From JBPCQA01 sp050998615 (lineage in GTDB: Bacteria; Actinomycetota; Actinomycetes; Propionibacteriales; Nocardioidaceae): a stretch of DNA of 64,000 nucleotides. Shown piece by piece: positions 1 to 7,585 of this stretch; the first letter of the stretch is position 1; the number at the start of each line of letters is the position of its first letter. The stretch lies in assembly GCA_050998615.1 (NCBI GenBank), contig JBPCQA010000013.1:1-64000 (forward strand), in the 5' to 3' direction. The translations under genes and the position numbers were made by a program. Under the pieces are notes generated by a model. That model made no database searches and was not told where the DNA came from. It saw only the letters and a program-made list of their open reading frames with translations.

Positions 1-83
1 TGATCTCCTGGCGCGCAGCCATCGACAGCTCCTTGCTCACACCGGATCGAACCACCACGCGCTACGCGGACATTCTCAGGTGA
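1..83 (+). CDS. 3' end of an unidentified gene entering from the left edge
   Basis: A reading frame open from base 3 runs for 26 codons and stops at TGA 81-83; its last residues read TRYADILR. It precedes proline dehydrogenase in the same direction with a gap of about 120 bases. The fragment is too short to name. Genes often found at this place in relatives are a PucR-type regulator or pyrroline-5-carboxylate dehydrogenase, but the tail does not clearly match either. Open frames of this length also occur by chance in GC-rich DNA, so this is a weak call. Confidence 0.3.
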   Translation, partial: ISWRAAIDSSLLTPDRTTTRYADILR

Positions 84-201
84 GGCAAGCGCCGAGGTTC
101 CCGGACCTTTTACGTGAGGCTCGTCGCCGGGTGTCCGCTCCAGCCAGTCACAGGTAACCTTAAGCGCCGGCACGCGGCCGAAGGGCGTCTGAGGAGGATC
201 T

Positions 202-1131
202 TTGCTTCGTCATTCACTGCTGATGCTGTCGAACAGCGACACGATCAAGCAGCTGGTGAGCGCGATGCCGATTTCTGCCGGCATCGTGTCCCGCTTCGTC
301 GCCGGCGAAGCTGCCGAAGACGCAGTGGAGACAACCCGGCGGCTCGCCTCCGACGGGCTGTTGGTCAGCTTGGATTATCTCGGCGAGGACACTGTCGACA
401 TCGAGCATGCCTCGGTCACAGTCGAGGCATATCTGATTGTGCTCAAGCAGCTGAGCGAGGCAGGGCTGACCGAGGGTGCCGATGTGTCCGTGAAGCTCTC
501 GGCGGTGGGTCAGGCACTTCCCGGCGATGGCGAGCGCATCGCGCTGGAGAATGCTCGAAAGATTTGTCAGGCGGCGACCAACGTCGGCGCCACCGTGACG
601 CTCGATATGGAAGATCACACCACCACGGACTCGACGCTGGCGATCTTGCGCGACGTGCGCCAGGACTTCCCGTCGGCCGGCGCGGTCGTCCAGGCGTATC
701 TGCGGCGCACCGAGCAAGATTGCCGCGATCTTGCCTACAGCGGGTCGCGAGTGCGGCTCTGCAAGGGCGCTTACCAGGAGCCGGAGTCCGTCGCGTTCCA
801 GGACAGGGGCGATGTGAGCCTGTCATATGTGCGCTGCCTGAAGGCGCTGATGGCCGGCGGGGGTTATCCGATGGTAGCCTCCCACGACCCCACCCTGATC
901 AGAATCGCCGGCGCCTTGGTCGAGCGCAATCAGCGCAAGCAAGGCAGCTACGAGTATCAACTGCTCTTCGGAATCCGCCCCGACGAACAGCGGCGCCTTG
1001 CCGGGAGTGGTGAGAAGGTGCGCATCTACGTTCCGTACGGCGACCAGTGGTACGGCTACCTGATGCGGCGCCTCGCCGAGCGGCCCGCCAACCTCGGCTT
1101 CTTCGTCAGGTCGCTCGCCACCAAGTCTTGA
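202..1131 (+). CDS. proline dehydrogenase (monofunctional PutA/PRODH type)
   Basis: FAD enzyme that oxidises L-proline to pyrroline-5-carboxylate and passes electrons to the quinone pool at the membrane. The 309-residue length fits the stand-alone PRODH barrel of Gram-positive bacteria. Visible family motifs are RLCKGAYQEP, YEYQLLFGIR and, near the C-terminus, VRIYVPYGDQWYGYLMRRLA, which carries the paired arginines of the substrate pocket. The TTG start at 202 is chosen because GAGGAGG lies at 191-197, four bases upstream; an internal ATG at 223 lacks such a site. The partner dehydrogenase PruA is not in the window and may lie to the left. A GC palindrome about 60 bases downstream may end the transcript. 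Confidence 0.9.
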   Translation: MLRHSLLMLSNSDTIKQLVSAMPISAGIVSRFVAGEAAEDAVETTRRLASDGLLVSLDYLGEDTVDIEHASVTVEAYLIVLKQLSEAGLTEGADVSVKLSAVGQALPGDGERIALENARKICQAATNVGATVTLDMEDHTTTDSTLAILRDVRQDFPSAGAVVQAYLRRTEQDCRDLAYSGSRVRLCKGAYQEPESVAFQDRGDVSLSYVRCLKALMAGGGYPMVASHDPTLIRIAGALVERNQRKQGSYEYQLLFGIRPDEQRRLAGSGEKVRIYVPYGDQWYGYLMRRLAERPANLGFFVRSLATKS

Positions 1132-1194
1132 CCTTCCAAGTCCTGACCCTCCAAGTCCAGGTCCTGCCCGTGCCGCGCTCGGGTGCCGGCTCTT

Positions 1195-1210
1195 AGAGCC
1201 CGCGGGCTCT
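1195..1210. repeat. perfect 16-bp palindrome, AGAGCC/GGCTCT family (copy 1)
   Basis: AGAGCCCGCGGGCTCT is perfectly palindromic and can fold as a 6-bp GC stem with a CGCG loop, followed by TTAG. A 21-base stretch including it recurs identically at 62495-62515. It lies between the end of the proline dehydrogenase gene and the -10 box of acuC, so it may be a U-poor terminator. Variants occur at 5383, 6325, 18666, 54217 and 59437. Confidence 0.75.
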
Positions 1211-1226
1211 TAGCAGCCCAGCGGGA

Positions 1227-1232
1227 TAAGGT
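1227..1232 (+). promoter_or_regulatory. -10 box of acuC, probably leaderless
   Basis: TAAGGT (TANNNT consensus) ends six bases before the ATG at 1239, and there is no good Shine-Dalgarno site. In actinobacteria this geometry usually means that transcription starts at or near the start codon. No clear -35 box is visible. Confidence 0.45.
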
Positions 1233-1238
1233 CACATC

Positions 1239-2426
1239 ATGTCCGGGAAGGCGAGCGTCGTCTTCGACGAGGAGCTCACCCGCTACGACTTCGGAGCCGG
1301 TCATCCGATGTCGCCCGTGCGGGTAGACCTCACGATCCGGCTTGCCCGGGCCATGGGCGTGTTCGACCTACCCGACGTGTCATTGGTGCCGGCACCGGTG
1401 GCCACCGACTCCCAACTCGAGCTGGTGCATTCGCCGCGCTACATCGAAGTGGTGCAACGCCTCAGTGACGACCCTGTGCAGCACGGAGCAGACCTCAGGC
1501 ACGGACTGGGCACAGGTGACACACCGACGTTCTTCGGGATGCACCACGCCTCCGCACACATCGTCGGCGCCTCGATCGAGGCGGCACGCCGTGTTTGGAG
1601 CGGAGACTTCTTGCATGCGGTGAACATCAGCGGTGGACTGCATCACGCGATGGCCGACTCGGCGAGCGGTTTTTGCATCTACAACGATCCCGCGATCGCG
1701 ATCGCCTGGCTGCTCGGGAACGGCGCTGAACGCGTGGTGTACGTCGACGTCGACGTACACCACGGCGACGGCGTGCAAGCCGCGTTCTACGACGATCCGC
1801 GGGTGCTCACGATCAGTCTTCATGAGAGTCCCAGAACGCTCTTCCCCGGAACCGGGAATTCAACCGAGACCGGCGGTGCAGCTGCCAAAGGCAGTGCGGT
1901 CAACGTGCCGCTGCCGCCTGGCACAGCCGACGGCGGGTGGCTGAGAGCCTTCCACGCCGTCGTGCCCAAACTACTGCGGACGTTCAAACCCGACATCTTG
2001 GTCAGCCAGCACGGCTGCGACACGCACCTGGACGACCCGCTGGCGCATCTGATGCTGAGCGTCGACGGTCAGCGGGCAGCGCACCTGGCGCTGCATGACC
2101 TGGCCCACGAAGTATGCGGAGGCAAGTGGGTCGCGACCGGCGGTGGCGGTTACGCAATAGTCGACGTCGTGCCGCGCACCTGGACGCACCTGCTTGCCGT
2201 TGTCGGTGGAAGCCCCATCGACCCGCAGACATTGGTCTCGCCGCAGTGGCGTGCGTACGTCGAGGAGACCACCGGGGGTCCGTCGCCGTCGGTGATGACC
2301 GACGGGCGAAGCCCAACGTTCGATGACTGGTCGGGCGGCTATAACCCCGACTCGTGGCTCGATAGGTGCGTTGCCCAAACCCGCCGGGAAGTCTTCCCAT
2401 GGCACGGCATCGACGCGTCGTACTGA
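1239..2426 (+). CDS. acuC: acetoin utilization protein AcuC (class I histone-deacetylase fold)
   Basis: Zn-dependent deacylase of the arginase/HDAC fold. AcuC homologues remove acetyl groups from proteins such as acetyl-CoA synthetase; the substrate here is inferred. The 395-residue length is normal. The paired histidines HHAMAD lie near residue 134, followed by GFCIYND. The metal-binding VDVDVHHGDGVQ lies near residue 170, and the glycine-rich GGGGY near residue 300 precedes the catalytic tyrosine loop. The start is ATG 1239, six bases behind a TAAGGT box. The gene is followed 13 bases later by a strong GC hairpin. Its place next to the excisionase-like HTH gene is common in actinobacteria; the proC gene often found there is absent. 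Confidence 0.9.
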   Translation: MSGKASVVFDEELTRYDFGAGHPMSPVRVDLTIRLARAMGVFDLPDVSLVPAPVATDSQLELVHSPRYIEVVQRLSDDPVQHGADLRHGLGTGDTPTFFGMHHASAHIVGASIEAARRVWSGDFLHAVNISGGLHHAMADSASGFCIYNDPAIAIAWLLGNGAERVVYVDVDVHHGDGVQAAFYDDPRVLTISLHESPRTLFPGTGNSTETGGAAAKGSAVNVPLPPGTADGGWLRAFHAVVPKLLRTFKPDILVSQHGCDTHLDDPLAHLMLSVDGQRAAHLALHDLAHEVCGGKWVATGGGGYAIVDVVPRTWTHLLAVVGGSPIDPQTLVSPQWRAYVEETTGGPSPSVMTDGRSPTFDDWSGGYNPDSWLDRCVAQTRREVFPWHGIDASY

Positions 2427-2436
2427 CGAGCCATCT

Positions 2437-2474
2437 TCACGGTGGTTGAGGGGCCGCTTCGCGGCCGTCCCCTA
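2437..2474. repeat. dispersed GGTGGTTGAGG element (copy 1), hairpin at the acuC 3' end
   Basis: The element begins CACGGTGGTTGAGG and contains the stem GGGGCCGC (2450-2457) / GCGGCC (2461-2466) continuing into CCCC (2469-2472) around a TTC loop. It starts about ten bases after the acuC stop, so it may terminate that transcript. Related copies are at 19111, 35081, 55266 and 59265, all between genes. Confidence 0.7.
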
Positions 2475-2591
2475 GTTTCGGCTGCTCCCTTTCCCAGCAG
2501 CCACATTTGCCACTACTCTCACGTATGGACGGACGATTGTGGATCTTCGGTCGGGAAGCCGTGGAGCGTTCGTGCTGAGAGTTGGTGCGTC

Positions 2592-2801
2592 ATGGTTCCA
2601 AACTCGACCGGAGATGCGTTTTCCGACGTCAAGTTCCTCACGGTGGCCGAAGTTGCCACCGCCATGCGGGTTTCCAAGATGACGGTCTATCGCCTCGTGC
2701 ATGCTGGCGATCTGCCTGCCGTACGGGTAGGACGCTCGTTCCGGGTGCCCGAGGACGCCGTCACCGAGTATCTCCGCAAGTCGTACTTCCAGGCGGGTTG
2801 A
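2592..2801 (+). CDS. small helix-turn-helix DNA-binding protein (excisionase/MerR-like fold)
   Basis: A 69-residue single-domain DNA-binding protein. From about residue 15 it reads FLTVAEVATAMRVSKMTVYR, a textbook winged HTH of the excisionase (HTH_17) family, and VRVGRSFRVPEDAV forms the wing. It matches the type found as Rv0500A in Mycobacterium tuberculosis, next to bS22 and the epimerase as here. The ATG at 2592 is chosen because the family N-terminus begins just before the HTH; the frame stays open 50 codons upstream with no family resemblance. The target is unknown. The name excisionase reflects fold only, since no phage genes are near. Confidence 0.85.
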   Translation: MVPNSTGDAFSDVKFLTVAEVATAMRVSKMTVYRLVHAGDLPAVRVGRSFRVPEDAVTEYLRKSYFQAG

Positions 2802-2962
2802 AAGACAGCGGGCTGTAGCCACTCCAGCCTGCGCCTGGCCCGGCGGCGGATTCGAGGCCGCGTGACGTGAAACGGTAAGCTTTGCCGGTCGCGAAGCATT
2901 GTGACGTCAAAGACCTCCCCTGCCGTGGCGGGGTACACGCAGCATCGCCCGAAAGGTAGACC

Positions 2963-3064
2963 GTGGGCTCAGTTATCAAAAAGCGTCGCAAGCGGATGGC
3001 GAAGAAGAAACATCGCAAGCTGTTGAAGAAGACGCGGATCCAGCGTCGCCGTCAAGGCAAGTAG
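2963..3064 (+). CDS. small basic ribosomal protein bS22 (AURKAIP1/COX24 family)
   Basis: A 33-residue protein starting GTG: MGSVIKKRRKRMAKKKHRKL and ending RIQRRRQGK. Nearly half its residues are Lys or Arg. This is the actinobacterial 30S subunit protein bS22 (Rv0500B type), which sits near the decoding centre. AAAGG at 2952-2956 gives a ribosome binding site about six bases before the start. Order and neighbours (HTH gene upstream, epimerase downstream) are conserved in actinobacteria. Confidence 0.9.
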   Translation: MGSVIKKRRKRMAKKKHRKLLKKTRIQRRRQGK

Positions 3065-3169
3065 CCGGTTCGTTGCCCGCGGCCGACGCGGTGAGCCAGT
3101 CAACCAAATGAGCCAGTCAACGCCATGAGCATCATCGACACGCAAAACTCCGGGAACTAGGAGCCGCGC

Positions 3170-4204
3170 ATGGGCCGCGTCGTCTTGGTCACCGGGGTTT
3201 CGCGCGATCTCGGTGGCAGGTTCGCGCGCCGGATCGCCGACCACCCCGAGATCGATCGCGTGATCGGAGTGGACGTGTTGCCGCCTCGCCGTGACCTCGG
3301 CGTGGTTCGCTTCGTTCGGGTTGACATCCGCAATCCGGTCATCGCCAAGGTCATCGCCGCCGAGGGGGTCGACACCGTCGTACATCTCGGGGTCATCGCG
3401 ACGCCCAGCGCAGCCGGAAGCCGGGCGTTGACGAAAGAGATCAACGTCATCGGCACCATGCAGTTGCTCGCGGCCTGCCAGCAGGCGCCGGGGATCGAGC
3501 GGCTGGTCGTGAAATCCTCGTCGGCGGTGTACGGCTCGTCAGCTGAGGATCCGGCCATGTTTGTCGAGGACCAAGACCCCCGACGGTTGCCGGGCTCCGG
3601 TTTCGGCAAGGACTCGGTCGAGGTCGAAGGCTATGTGCGCGGATTCGCCCGCCGCCGTCCCGATGTCGTGGTGACCATGCTGCGCATCGCCAATGTGATC
3701 GGCCCGGAGATCGACACCGCACTGACCAGATACTTTTGCCTCCCGGTGGTGCCAACGGTGGTTGGCTTCGACCCCCGGCTGCAGTTCTGTCACGAGCAGG
3801 ACGCCCTCGCGGCGCTCGACCACGCGACTCGAACCAGGGTTCACGGCACGTTCAACATCGCCGGTGACGGCGTGATGATGCTGTCTCAGGTGGTACGCCG
3901 CCTTGGCCGCCCTGCGCTGGCGCTGCCGTCGACCGGACTTAGCGCGATTGGTTCACTGTTTCCGCAAGCTCGAGGGGCTCAATTGTCCGTTGAGCAAGCA
4001 GCTTTCCTCACCTATGGCAGAGTCCTCGACACGACTCGAATGCGGGAGCTCCTCGGCTTCGAGCCCGGCTACACCACTTCGGCGGCATTCGAAGCCTTTG
4101 CCCGCCGGCTGCGACCAGGGCCCCTCAACGCCGCGCGGCTGCGAGACGCCGAAAAGCAGGTCGCGCACCTAGTCACCAAGGTGGTGTCGGGTGTCGGACA
4201 CTGA
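3170..4204 (+). CDS. NAD-dependent epimerase-like extended SDR protein
   Basis: 344 residues with an N-terminal Rossmann motif (LVTGVSRDLGGRFARR) and the strand-5 motif SSSAVYGSS, which places it in the extended SDR family near UDP-sugar epimerases (Rv0501 type). The normal catalytic YxxxK is not visible: the aligned stretch reads GFGKDSVEVEGY, with Phe in place of Tyr and Ser in place of Lys. Sugar epimerase activity is therefore doubtful, and the protein may bind NAD(H) for another purpose. The ATG at 3170 has AGGAG a few bases upstream. The 3' end overlaps the next gene by 14 bases, so the two are probably translated together. Confidence 0.8.
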   Translation: MGRVVLVTGVSRDLGGRFARRIADHPEIDRVIGVDVLPPRRDLGVVRFVRVDIRNPVIAKVIAAEGVDTVVHLGVIATPSAAGSRALTKEINVIGTMQLLAACQQAPGIERLVVKSSSAVYGSSAEDPAMFVEDQDPRRLPGSGFGKDSVEVEGYVRGFARRRPDVVVTMLRIANVIGPEIDTALTRYFCLPVVPTVVGFDPRLQFCHEQDALAALDHATRTRVHGTFNIAGDGVMMLSQVVRRLGRPALALPSTGLSAIGSLFPQARGAQLSVEQAAFLTYGRVLDTTRMRELLGFEPGYTTSAAFEAFARRLRPGPLNAARLRDAEKQVAHLVTKVVSGVGH

Positions 4205-5354
4205 GCCCGCGGCGAAGAAAGCGACGAAGCAGCCAGCAACTAAGAAGACGGCAACCAAGCAGTCCGCGACCAAGCAGACACCAACCAAGCAGACAGCAAC
4301 CAAGAAGACGGCCCCCAAGCAGTCCGCGACCAAGAACGCGGTGAGCAGGGAGGGGGCGACGAAGCAGGGCACCACGAAGAGTCCGGGCGTTGCCGACCAG
4401 ACGGCCCCTACCAGGCCCACAAGGAGGCAGGCCGCCGCGACGATGCCTGACGGGGCGGCGAAGGCCACGCCCGCAAAGCCAGCTGCCCGCACGCCGGCCG
4501 TCGGCGAGCTCGCCGGTGAGTCGGCATGGGAGCGACGGCTAGCAGAGCTCCTCGCGTTTATCCGGACTCGCCTCACTGGCGACTACGAAGTCGACGACTT
4601 CGGGTTCGACATCGAGCTCACTGAGCGGTTCTTGCTTTCGGCGCTGCGCCCCCTCGCCGAGAAGTGGTTCCGAGTTGAGGTGCGAGGGATCGACAACCTG
4701 CCAGCCGAAGGCGGCGCGCTCTTGGTGTCCAACCATTCGGGCGCGATCCCGCTCGACGGGCTGATAACCGCACTCGTTGTCCACGACCATGCCCACCGGC
4801 ACCTTCGCATGCTGGCCGCGGATCTGGTCTTCAGGCTGCCGTTCATCGGAGAGCTCGCTCGAAAGGGTGGCGCCACGTTGGCGAGCCACGAGGATGCCCG
4901 GCGGATGCTTGGCCGTGGTGAGCTAGTCGGGGTCTGGCCCGAGGGATTCAAGGGCGTCGGCAAGCCGTTCAGCGAGCGCTACAAGCTGCAACGGTTCGGT
5001 CGCGGCGGCTTCGTGTCGGCCGCGCTACGCACCGGCGTGCCGATCGTCCCGTGCTCGGTCGTCGGCGCTGAGGAGATCTACCCTCTGGTTGGTCATCTGC
5101 CATCTCTCGCGCGCCTGCTCGGTGTCCCCTACATCCCCGTCACGCCGTTCTTCCCGTGGCTAGGTCTGTTGGGCATGGTGCCGTTGCCGTCGAAGTGGCT
5201 TATCGAGTTCGGAGAGCCGATCCGCACCGACTCATACGGTGTCGGTGCCGCCGATGATCCGATGCTTGTCTTCAACGTCACAGACCAGGTCCGGGAAACC
5301 ATCCAGCAGACGCTGTACACACTGCTGATGCAGCGCCAAGGCGTCTTTGGCTGA
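4191..5354 (+). CDS. PlsC-like acyltransferase with a lysine-rich repeat tail at the N-terminus
   Basis: 387 residues in two parts. Residues 1 to about 100 are a Lys/Thr/Ala-rich tail with eight pentapeptide repeats of the type ATKQx (residues 11-50), resembling the C-terminal tails of actinobacterial HupB or histone H1. From about residue 150 follows a lysophospholipid acyltransferase domain: VSNHSGAIPLD is the HX4-5D catalytic motif and VWPEGFKGVG the second conserved block. It is the counterpart of Rv0502. The reaction is probably acyl transfer from acyl-CoA to a lysophospholipid or related alcohol at the inner leaflet. Start GTG 4191 lies inside the preceding gene. The tail is the odd feature and its role is unknown. 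Confidence 0.85.
   Translation: MSDTEPAAKKATKQPATKKTATKQSATKQTPTKQTATKKTAPKQSATKNAVSREGATKQGTTKSPGVADQTAPTRPTRRQAAATMPDGAAKATPAKPAARTPAVGELAGESAWERRLAELLAFIRTRLTGDYEVDDFGFDIELTERFLLSALRPLAEKWFRVEVRGIDNLPAEGGALLVSNHSGAIPLDGLITALVVHDHAHRHLRMLAADLVFRLPFIGELARKGGATLASHEDARRMLGRGELVGVWPEGFKGVGKPFSERYKLQRFGRGGFVSAALRTGVPIVPCSVVGAEEIYPLVGHLPSLARLLGVPYIPVTPFFPWLGLLGMVPLPSKWLIEFGEPIRTDSYGVGAADDPMLVFNVTDQVRETIQQTLYTLLMQRQGVFG
4221..4340 (+). repeat. 15-bp-period tandem repeat coding for (A/P)TK(Q/K)x pentapeptides
   Basis: Eight consecutive 15-base units encode ATKQP, ATKKT, ATKQS, ATKQT, PTKQT, ATKKT, APKQS and ATKNA. Codon use is AAG/ACC/GCA rich and the units differ by a few bases, which suggests repeat expansion followed by drift. 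The array lies within the acyltransferase tail. Confidence 0.85.
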
Positions 5355-5355
5355 T

Positions 5356-5404
5356 CCACAGTCGACCTGTGGTTGCTCAGTCTTGGAGCCCGCGGACTCT
5401 TAGG
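5356..5404. terminator. hairpin and palindrome between convergent genes
   Basis: CCACAG (5356-5361) and CTGTGG (5367-5372) form a 6-bp stem directly after the acyltransferase stop. A second GC palindrome of the AGAGCC/GGCTCT family follows at 5383-5404 and touches the end of the opposing HAD gene. The position suits termination from both sides. No U-run is present, as is usual for actinobacterial terminators. Confidence 0.5.
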
Positions 5405-6313
5405 TTAGGGCGCGCGGTAAGCGTCGCCCAGCTTTCGACGTACGGCGATGGCTGCCGCCAAGCTGCCCGAGGCGGCACCCACGCAGCCGGCCACCACGAG
5501 GCCCAACCGGGCAGCCTTGCGGCCGGTGCGGTAGTCGCGCACCCGCCACCCGTGCCGGCGAGCATGGTCGCGGAGCAGGCGGTCGGGGTTGATAGCGCAC
5601 GGATCTCCCACCAAGGACAGCATGGGAAGGTCGTTGTGGGAGTCGGAGTAGGCGGAGCAGCGCGCCAGGTCCAGGTGCTCACGGCGGGCTAGCGCGAGCA
5701 CCGCCGCCGCTTTTGCCGGCCCGTGCAGCAGTTCTCCCACCAGGCGTCCGGTGTAAACGCCGGCTGCCTGCTCCGCGACAGTGCCAAGCGCCCCGGTCAG
5801 GCCGAGTCGACGGGCGATGATTCTGGCGATTTCGGCTGGTGCCGCCGTCACCAGCCACACGCGTTGACCCTGGTCGAGGTGCATTTGCGCAAGCGCTTGG
5901 GTGCCTGGCCAAATCTTGCCAGCCATCACTTCGTCGAAGATTTCCTCGGCCAATGACTCCAGCTCGGCAACTCGGTGGCCGGCGATGATCGACAACGCAG
6001 ACTCTCGCGCATTGGCGACCGCGCCAGGGTTCTCGATGCCGATAAGCCGGAAGTAGGCATGGTCCCAGGCCGCCTTGAGCAAGACTCTCGTGGTGAAAAA
6101 CTCGCGGCGGTGCAGCCCCCTGGCCAGATGGAAAATCGCCGCACCTTGCATCACCGTGTTGTCGACGTCGAAGAAGGCCGCCGCCGCTTGCTCGTCTGGT
6201 GGTGTCTGGAGGTTGCGAACCACTTGCGCATTGCGCGCTGCTGCTTCGCCCGCCCGCTCTGATCGCGTGCCCGGCCGCGAGGCCTCGGTCGGTCGGGTCG
6301 CAGACGAAGCCAT
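5405..6313 (-). CDS. HAD-IB family phosphatase (SerB1-like) with a C-terminal membrane segment
   Basis: 302 residues. The HAD nucleophile motif is FFDVDNTVMQG near residue 47, motif II includes VWLVTAA, and the acidic motif IV is SDSHNDLPML. It is the counterpart of Rv0505c (SerB1), which sits in the same gene order. The substrate is not known; phosphoserine or a lipid phosphate is possible given the neighbouring acyltransferase. A hydrophobic stretch at about residues 270-288 (LGLVVAGCVGAASGSLAAAI) looks like a membrane helix. Start ATG 6313 lies six bases behind TAAGCT (6320-6325 on this strand), so the mRNA is probably leaderless. Confidence 0.85.
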   Translation of the reverse strand: MASSATRPTEASRPGTRSERAGEAAARNAQVVRNLQTPPDEQAAAAFFDVDNTVMQGAAIFHLARGLHRREFFTTRVLLKAAWDHAYFRLIGIENPGAVANARESALSIIAGHRVAELESLAEEIFDEVMAGKIWPGTQALAQMHLDQGQRVWLVTAAPAEIARIIARRLGLTGALGTVAEQAAGVYTGRLVGELLHGPAKAAAVLALARREHLDLARCSAYSDSHNDLPMLSLVGDPCAINPDRLLRDHARRHGWRVRDYRTGRKAARLGLVVAGCVGAASGSLAAAIAVRRKLGDAYRAP

Positions 6314-6324
6314 CTCGACAGCTT

Positions 6325-6356
6325 AGAGCCGGCGCAGGTAGGGAGTCGCCGGCTCT
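6325..6356. repeat. inverted repeat in the divergent HAD/glutaredoxin promoter region
   Basis: AGAGCCGGCG at 6325-6334 and CGCCGGCTCT at 6347-6356 are perfect 10-bp arms around a 12-base spacer. The left arm touches the HAD -10 box. It could be an operator for a dimeric regulator or a member of the AGAGCC/GGCTCT family. Confidence 0.6.
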
Positions 6357-6390
6357 TGAGGGCTCCGCGGCGTGAAACACTTGACGGGTT

Positions 6391-6633
6391 ATGAACCGCG
6401 TTCGGTTGCTGTCCAAGCCCGGCTGTCACCTGTGTGATGACGCGCGCGCGGTGATAGCCGAAGTATGCAGCGACCTCGGCGTGGATTTTGACGAAGTCGA
6501 CATCACGAGCGACCCCGCCCTCATGTCGGCGTACGGCGAACAGATCCCTGTCACCTTCGTCGACGGCGCTCAACACGACTTCTGGCGGGTCGACGAAACG
6601 CGTCTCCGGAACGCATTAGAACCCGCCAGGTAA
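6391..6633 (+). CDS. glutaredoxin-like thioredoxin-fold protein
   Basis: 80 residues with the redox motif CHLC (KPGCHLCDDA) near residue 11 and the cis-proline segment IPVTFVDG, the core of a DUF836/glutaredoxin-like thiol oxidoreductase. It corresponds to Rv0508, just upstream of the heme operon in mycobacteria. It probably carries out thiol-disulfide exchange in the cytosol; the partner is not known. It is divergent from the HAD gene and lies about 150 bases before rex. No ribosome binding site is evident before the ATG. Confidence 0.8.
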   Translation: MNRVRLLSKPGCHLCDDARAVIAEVCSDLGVDFDEVDITSDPALMSAYGEQIPVTFVDGAQHDFWRVDETRLRNALEPAR

Positions 6634-6683
6634 GGACTGTCGGTGATGTGTGGCACCTCACCCATCGCCGGAGCGAGACGATT

Positions 6684-6712
6684 TTGTTCTCGCGTTCACA
6701 AGCTCCTAGAGT
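6684..6712 (+). promoter_or_regulatory. rex-hemACD promoter overlapped by a Rex-operator-like site
   Basis: A -35 box TTGTTC (6684-6689) and a -10 box TAGAGT (6707-6712) are 17 bases apart. Over the -35 box and spacer lies TTGTTCTCGCGTTCACAA (6684-6701), which differs from an ideal symmetrical Rex site (TTGTGAA-N4-TTCACAA) mainly in the three bases after the first TTGT. Rex binds such sites when NADH is low. Its position over the promoter of its own gene suggests autorepression coupled to heme synthesis, as known in Streptomyces. Confidence 0.7.
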
Positions 6713-6781
6713 GGCCCTTGCGCCGGTTGCATCGCCTCGAGGCGCGAGGCACCTTCAATGCAATGGCGGGCCAGGAGCACT

Positions 6782-7585
6782 GTGACCTCTAACGATGACC
6801 GCTTCAGCGGCGCTGCCGATGGCCGCAACCGTGGCTCGGCACGCGGTCGCATCGAGAGCCTTGGCAACCGGCGCGGCTCCGATGCTGCCAATCGCCGCGA
6901 CGGCGGTGGCGCCCGCGACGACCGGGGCGAGCGAGGGATCCCGGAAGCGACAATCGCCAGGCTTCCGGTCTATCTGCGAGCCCTGATCGCGCTGTGTGAC
7001 CGGAAGGTTTCGACCGCCAGCAGCGAACAGGTGGCGAACGCTGCGGGGGTCAATTCCGCCAAGCTTCGCAAGGATCTGTCCTACCTGGGCACCTACGGCA
7101 CCCGTGGGGTCGGTTATGACGTCAACTATTTGCGCTACCAGATCGCCCGCGAGATCGGCCTAACCCAAGACTGGCGAGTCGTCATCGTGGGCATCGGCAA
7201 TCTCGGTCATGCGCTGGCCAACTACTCCGGCTTCATCTCCCGCGGCTTCCAGATCGCCGCATTGTTGGACAGCGACCCGGCCAGAGTGGGTGAAAGAGTC
7301 GGCGACGTCGAGATATCACCGCTCGACGACCTCGAACGCGTAGTCAAAGAGCGCGCCATCTCGATCGCGGTCATCGCCACTCCGGCGTCTTCCGCACAGG
7401 GCGCGTGCGACCGGCTGGTTGCCTGCGGAGTCACCAGTGTGCTCAATTTCGCGCCGGCCGTGTTGTCGGTCCCACCGGGGGTGGATGTTCGCAAGGTCGA
7501 TCTCTCGACCGAGCTGCAGATCCTGGCGTTCCATGAGCAGCGCAAGACAGGCGGCCTGGTCGAGCTGGAGGCCGGAGCCGGATGA
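6782..7585 (+). CDS. rex: redox-sensing transcriptional repressor Rex
   Basis: Rex senses the NADH/NAD+ ratio and represses respiratory genes when NADH is low. The winged-helix domain starts at about residue 55 (LPVYLRALIALCDRKVSTAS, then AKLRKDLSYLGTYGTRGVGY). The Rossmann domain follows with VVIVGIGNLGHALANY and continues to the domain-swapped C-terminal helix. The first 50 residues are an Arg/Gly/Asp-rich disordered tail. GTG 6782 is chosen for the AGGAG four bases upstream; ATG 6758 in the same frame is the alternative and would add eight residues. The stop overlaps the hemA start (ATGA), which places rex at the head of the heme operon. Confidence 0.93.
   Translation: MTSNDDRFSGAADGRNRGSARGRIESLGNRRGSDAANRRDGGGARDDRGERGIPEATIARLPVYLRALIALCDRKVSTASSEQVANAAGVNSAKLRKDLSYLGTYGTRGVGYDVNYLRYQIAREIGLTQDWRVVIVGIGNLGHALANYSGFISRGFQIAALLDSDPARVGERVGDVEISPLDDLERVVKERAISIAVIATPASSAQGACDRLVACGVTSVLNFAPAVLSVPPGVDVRKVDLSTELQILAFHEQRKTGGLVELEAGAG

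Noticed and set aside
2592..2801. True phage excisionase and hence a mobile element
   Set aside because: No integrase, attachment site or phage gene is present, and the gene sits in a conserved core-genome neighbourhood.
4169..4576. Hydrophobic repeat protein antisense to the acyltransferase tail (units like FLVAD, CLVAV)
   Set aside because: The hydrophobic pentapeptides are the reverse complement of the ATKQx repeat, so the pattern is explained by the sense repeat.
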